This document shows, one piece after another, positions 61,088-64,000 of a DNA stretch of 64,000 nucleotides. Origin of the DNA: Craspedostauros australis. Taxonomy: Eukaryota > Bacillariophyta > Bacillariophyceae > Mastogloiales > Achnanthaceae. Positions within the stretch are counted from its first letter, which is position 1. Each line of letters begins with the position of its first letter. Made by a program: the position numbers and the translations under genes. The DNA lies in contig JAMXDE010000016.1 of NCBI GenBank assembly GCA_026770025.1, positions 1,488,001 through 1,552,000 on the forward strand, given 5' to 3'. The notes beneath the pieces are model-generated. The model did not search any database, had not been told where the DNA came from, and saw only the letters and a program-made list of their open reading frames with translations.

Positions 61088-62161
61088 CTATCGGAACCAA
61101 CCAGCGACGTTCTCCAGAGCATTCTCGACAGCCGAATCCAACTCTGAAGGATCAAGCGATGCGTAGACCGCCTCACATTCCTCCAGAGTCGGCTTGGTAC
61201 CCTGCGTCAGAAGTTCCTTGGGTTGTCCGACCTTGGGCTTGCGTGCCAAAACCCAATCACCGGGATACGCTCGGAACAGCAGGCAGTCAGGCGCCACCTG
61301 TTGCGGTGCGGCGGCCAGGCTGAAGACCGGCTCAAACTCCTCCGTGAACAGCTTTTCGGCTGCCTCCGTTCCAAAGTTCTCCACCTTGCTGAGGCGAGCA
61401 TTTAGCAGCACGACCAGCGTTCCCATGCCAACCTCCGAACATATCTTGTCAATAGCCACGAGCTCCTTGGGACCTGGTGCCACGAACAGCGCCAATTCCG
61501 TGTTGTCCGGAAGCTTGAACGGGCCGCTCCTATTGGGTCCCACGTCGTCTATCTCGGCTGCCATCTTCGCTGCGAATCCTTTGGGCCTGGCGCTCTTCTT
61601 CTTCTTCTGGATCTTCTTGTTCCCGCCGCGGTTCATCGCCATGATCTTGGATGACGCGCTCGCATCGCCCTTCCATCGCTTCTTGGCGGCGTCCGACGAT
61701 CCTTCGTCATTGAACACGACGCAGATGTTCTCGCCGCCCAACGGCTGGAACATGTCGACGAATAGCCGCGCCAACTCGCGGTCGGAACGATCGAAATCCA
61801 TCTGCGTCGGCGTCTCGTTGTCGCCTCGCTTCTTCTTGACCTGCTTCTCCACGCCGAACTTGGTGCCCACGGGGAATTCGATGTCCATGCGCGACGTCTT
61901 CTGCTGCAGGGCGTCCTGCACGGCCTGTCGGCATCGCGATACGGCGTCCTTCACGTCGCGCGGCAGTGCTTCGTTTTTGGCGGAGCCGCCGAGGCCGCCG
62001 AACGAGATCATGTTGAGTGATGTCGATTTGGACATGGGGGATGCGTCGATGAGGGACGCCTGTCGACGATGGTGGACGTTTGGTTGAAAGGCGTCGCAGC
62101 TGTGCACCATCACGGTGGTCGCTGCCAACAGAGGCAACAAAGTGGAGGGGAAGATCGTCAT
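61088..62161 (-). CDS. Plastid-targeted DUF1995 protein, LPA3-like
   Basis: 357 aa from ATG 62161, chosen because it opens a signal peptide (TLLPLLAATTVMVHSC) with the ASAFAP-like cleavage site DA-FQP (Phe 25), followed by a basic Ser-rich transit region, as expected for a diatom plastid protein. The mature part fits DUF1995: ALPRDVKDAVSRCRQAVQDA, RMDIEFPVGTKFG, RELARLFVDMFQPLGGENI, FVAPGPKELVAIDKIC, TLVVLLNARL and FRAYPGDWVLARKP. Plant LPA3, which helps photosystem II core assembly, contains this domain (established knowledge). A Lys-rich insert (KKIQKKKKSARPKG) interrupts it. No lesions seen. Confidence 0.8.
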   Translation of the reverse strand: MTIFPSTLLPLLAATTVMVHSCDAFQPNVHHRRQASLIDASPMSKSTSLNMISFGGLGGSAKNEALPRDVKDAVSRCRQAVQDALQQKTSRMDIEFPVGTKFGVEKQVKKKRGDNETPTQMDFDRSDRELARLFVDMFQPLGGENICVVFNDEGSSDAAKKRWKGDASASSKIMAMNRGGNKKIQKKKKSARPKGFAAKMAAEIDDVGPNRSGPFKLPDNTELALFVAPGPKELVAIDKICSEVGMGTLVVLLNARLSKVENFGTEAAEKLFTEEFEPVFSLAAAPQQVAPDCLLFRAYPGDWVLARKPKVGQPKELLTQGTKPTLEECEAVYASLDPSELDSAVENALENVAGWFR

Positions 62162-62828
62162 CGCTTCTGACAATATTGAATGTTTACAATGGGTTGCTCG
62201 TTTCCGACGTTTCACTACTGCTGTGAGATGCGAGACGCAAGACGTGAGATATTCAATGGATAGTTGTATGGTGTGACTTCTGATGAATGTGGGGGTCAGC
62301 AATGAACTCTCCGGAAGTATGGCGCATCTTGTTGCTCTGTTGTCGTTGATGTTTGGTGGTGGTTGGCGGCTGTTGTTGAAGTATCAGAAACGACGATTTC
62401 TTTGGTCGTATTAGTCGATTGGCACAGAGTTTGGCACCTGATCCGCAAAAGACCCAAAAATGGCGCCAAAACACACACAGACACCACAGAGGTTGAAAAG
62501 AAGACGTGTGTCGACGATCACAAAGAGGAAATGCAACAAGAGGCGAACACATCATTCATACTCGTACGAGCTGCAGTGGTTGACCATCCGCTCTTGCATT
62601 CATCCCCGGACTTGTGCTATGAATCAATCTCCATGCAAATAGATGAGAGAGGGAAAGGAGAACTGCCGTTGCTTCCAGGACAGTCCTCTCTATGGGATCA
62701 AAAATAGGGGAAGAATCGAGGACGCTATCGACGACATGATGGAAACTCCCAGCGCCCAAGTTCGACAAGGCTGCTCAAGCAATGCAACGGGCACCAAACC
62801 ACGAGCAGCCAATGAAGGAAGGGGAACG
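62162..62828. other. Divergent intergenic region
   Basis: Lies between two divergently transcribed genes and probably holds both promoters. GTCGTATTAGTCG at about 62405-62417 resembles the TTAGTCG motif inside the 46-47 kb element. No gene seen. Confidence 0.5.
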
Positions 62829-64000
62829 ATGATGTGCCGCCAGTGGTCAAAGAGGCATCGCGGGATATCCATGATAGTGATCTCCATCACAATATGCGCC
62901 GCCGTTTACTGTGTCCAGTTCGTGGCCATGATCACGATGTTGCGAACCAATCCAATTGGCAGCGAATCTGCGAAGACTTCGGATCATGCTCATGCTCGTG
63001 GTGAAGACGCTCCCAATCATACTTCGCATCCACCATTTTCCATCACGTCGCCGATAGCCGCCAATTCCACCACGATACCAACCTGGATGTCGGACTACTT
63101 CCAATGGCACGCGCAGCAACTGAATGAATTGAACGATCCGCACGTGGATTGGGATGCGCACCGATTTCTCATCATGCGCTGCGCCACACAGGATCGGTGC
63201 GGTGGGACGTCCGATCGATTAAAGTCATTGCCGCTGTTCCTCCTCATGGGTGCCATCTCGAATCGAATCCTCTTCATTCGGTGGCAACGTCCGTTTCCGT
63301 TGGAAAACTTCTTGCTTCCAACCGCGACGTTCAACTGGACTGTGCCGAACAACCTTCAGGTGCTTCTGGATGGTTCGGAACCGCAAGTTGACGGTGCACA
63401 AGGAGACGTCGCAACATCGACACATTCCAGCACTCCACCACAACGGTCACGATCCTACGATAATGGCATCAAGGTGAAGAACCTGTTGAAAGACAACCGC
63501 GATGGCAGCATCTGGCTGGTCGAGGGTAACGTCCAAAGCGGGGGAGCTGCCGAATTCAGGCAGCAGATCGACCTCCAAACGAAGCATGGGATCCTGAAGG
63601 ACCAGCCAAAGGCGGATGACAACTATCTGGGATTCTACCACGACATGTTCCACACCGTCTTCCATCCATCTTCGCACATCGAGCAGATGGTCGTCGCGTA
63701 CATGACCCAACTCAAGCTGACGCCAAACGAGTACACCGTCGCCCACTACCGATCGACCTATCCAGGCGAACCCTACCGTGAGACCAAGAACGTGACGATC
63801 CTCCGCGACACCATGTGGAATGCCATCAACTGCGGGCTGCAACTGAATCCGGGATATCCCGTGTACGCTGCGGCGGATACCGTTCTCGCGTTGCAGATGG
63901 CGGAGACCTACAACTACACGGAACAACGACATGCACAAAGGCAATCGAGCAACAACGCGGAGGTCCGAGTCGTGTCGCATCTGCATGCCACGCAGTATCT
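62829..64000 (+). CDS. Fucosyltransferase-like type II membrane protein, cut by right edge
   Basis: Open frame from ATG 62829 (a second ATG follows directly) to the window end, at least 390 aa with no stop. A short basic cytosolic tail is followed by a signal anchor at about residues 13-36 (GISMIVISITICAAVYCVQF), then a Ser/Thr/Asn stem and a luminal domain. The block CGGTSDRLKSLPLFLLMGA-ISNRILFIRW-RPFPLENFLLP-TATFNW-TVP matches the nucleotide-sugar-binding start of O-fucosyltransferase / alpha-fucosyltransferase-like enzymes (GG-x-x-DRL, NR-x-x-x-I-x-W, P-x-x-L-x-x-FL-x-P). Later, YTVAHYRSTYPGEPYRE and PVYAAADTVLALQMA fit the H-x-R and Y-x-A-x-D elements of the second Rossmann half. Acceptor unknown; Golgi location inferred. 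Confidence 0.75.
   Translation, partial: MMCRQWSKRHRGISMIVISITICAAVYCVQFVAMITMLRTNPIGSESAKTSDHAHARGEDAPNHTSHPPFSITSPIAANSTTIPTWMSDYFQWHAQQLNELNDPHVDWDAHRFLIMRCATQDRCGGTSDRLKSLPLFLLMGAISNRILFIRWQRPFPLENFLLPTATFNWTVPNNLQVLLDGSEPQVDGAQGDVATSTHSSTPPQRSRSYDNGIKVKNLLKDNRDGSIWLVEGNVQSGGAAEFRQQIDLQTKHGILKDQPKADDNYLGFYHDMFHTVFHPSSHIEQMVVAYMTQLKLTPNEYTVAHYRSTYPGEPYRETKNVTILRDTMWNAINCGLQLNPGYPVYAAADTVLALQMAETYNYTEQRHAQRQSSNNAEVRVVSHLHATQY

Noticed and set aside
63447-63986. 179-codon minus-strand ORF at the right edge
   Set aside because: Antisense to the fucosyltransferase-like gene, which is open over 390 codons with family motifs.

Overview
The window looks like nuclear DNA of a diatom, probably a centric one. 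This is inferred from several features together: two nuclear genes start with a signal peptide followed by an ASAFAP-like Ala/Gly-Phe plastid-entry site; a membrane nucleotide cyclase is fused to a phosphodiesterase; a secreted protein has Pro/Ser/Thr (PPT) linkers; there is a Copia-type gag; and introns are few, short and GT-AG. No rRNA, tRNA, CRISPR or bacterial operon signal was seen.

Layout. 1-840: damaged TYW3 (wybutosine tRNA modification), minus strand, running off the left edge. 1.7-4.4 kb: Copia remnant (5' LTR plus gag) interrupted by an inverted solo LTR. 4.6-5.0 kb: broken FAD monooxygenase. 6.6-8.2 kb: UDP-glucuronate 4-epimerase, two exons. 10.1-11.9 kb: heat shock factor, two exons. 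13.3-15.1 kb: convergent pair, a plastid-targeted protein and a two-helix membrane protein. 16.6-21.5 kb: cyclase-PDE receptor. 22.1-23.8 kb: inositol 5-phosphatase with C2 domain. 26.2-28.0 kb: ankyrin/coiled-coil/BTB-like protein.

29.5-34.7 kb is bounded by long palindromic inverted repeats and a TA duplication. I read it as one 5.17 kb DNA transposon with decayed cargo, including a nuclease-like domain and a Cys cluster. A one-intron DDE transposase follows at 35.3-36.4 kb, then a 21-bp repeat array at 37.4 kb and an unrecognised two-exon gene at 38.1-39.8 kb. At 40.6-44.6 kb lie two tandem paralogues sharing an IPTRHEYS signature; 44.8-45.7 kb holds a putative 2OG oxygenase.

46.2-47.6 kb carries a second inverted-repeat-bounded unit with two 10-copy arrays of a 20-bp repeat. 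Then come a proteasome assembly chaperone 4 gene (two exons), a polytopic membrane protein, a secreted Cys-rich protein with one frameshift, an N-acetylglutamate synthase fragment, an intact 848-aa mariner-like transposase, a DUF1995/LPA3-like plastid protein, and a fucosyltransferase-like gene cut by the right edge.

The housekeeping genes are unrelated in pathway, as is normal for a eukaryotic chromosome. Themes are plastid maintenance (13.3, 61.1 kb), signalling (16.6, 22.1 kb), sugar/cell-surface metabolism (6.6, 51.7, 62.8 kb) and recurrent transposon insertion. Two of the frameshifts lie in 5-nt G/C runs, so assembly error must be separated from real gene decay.
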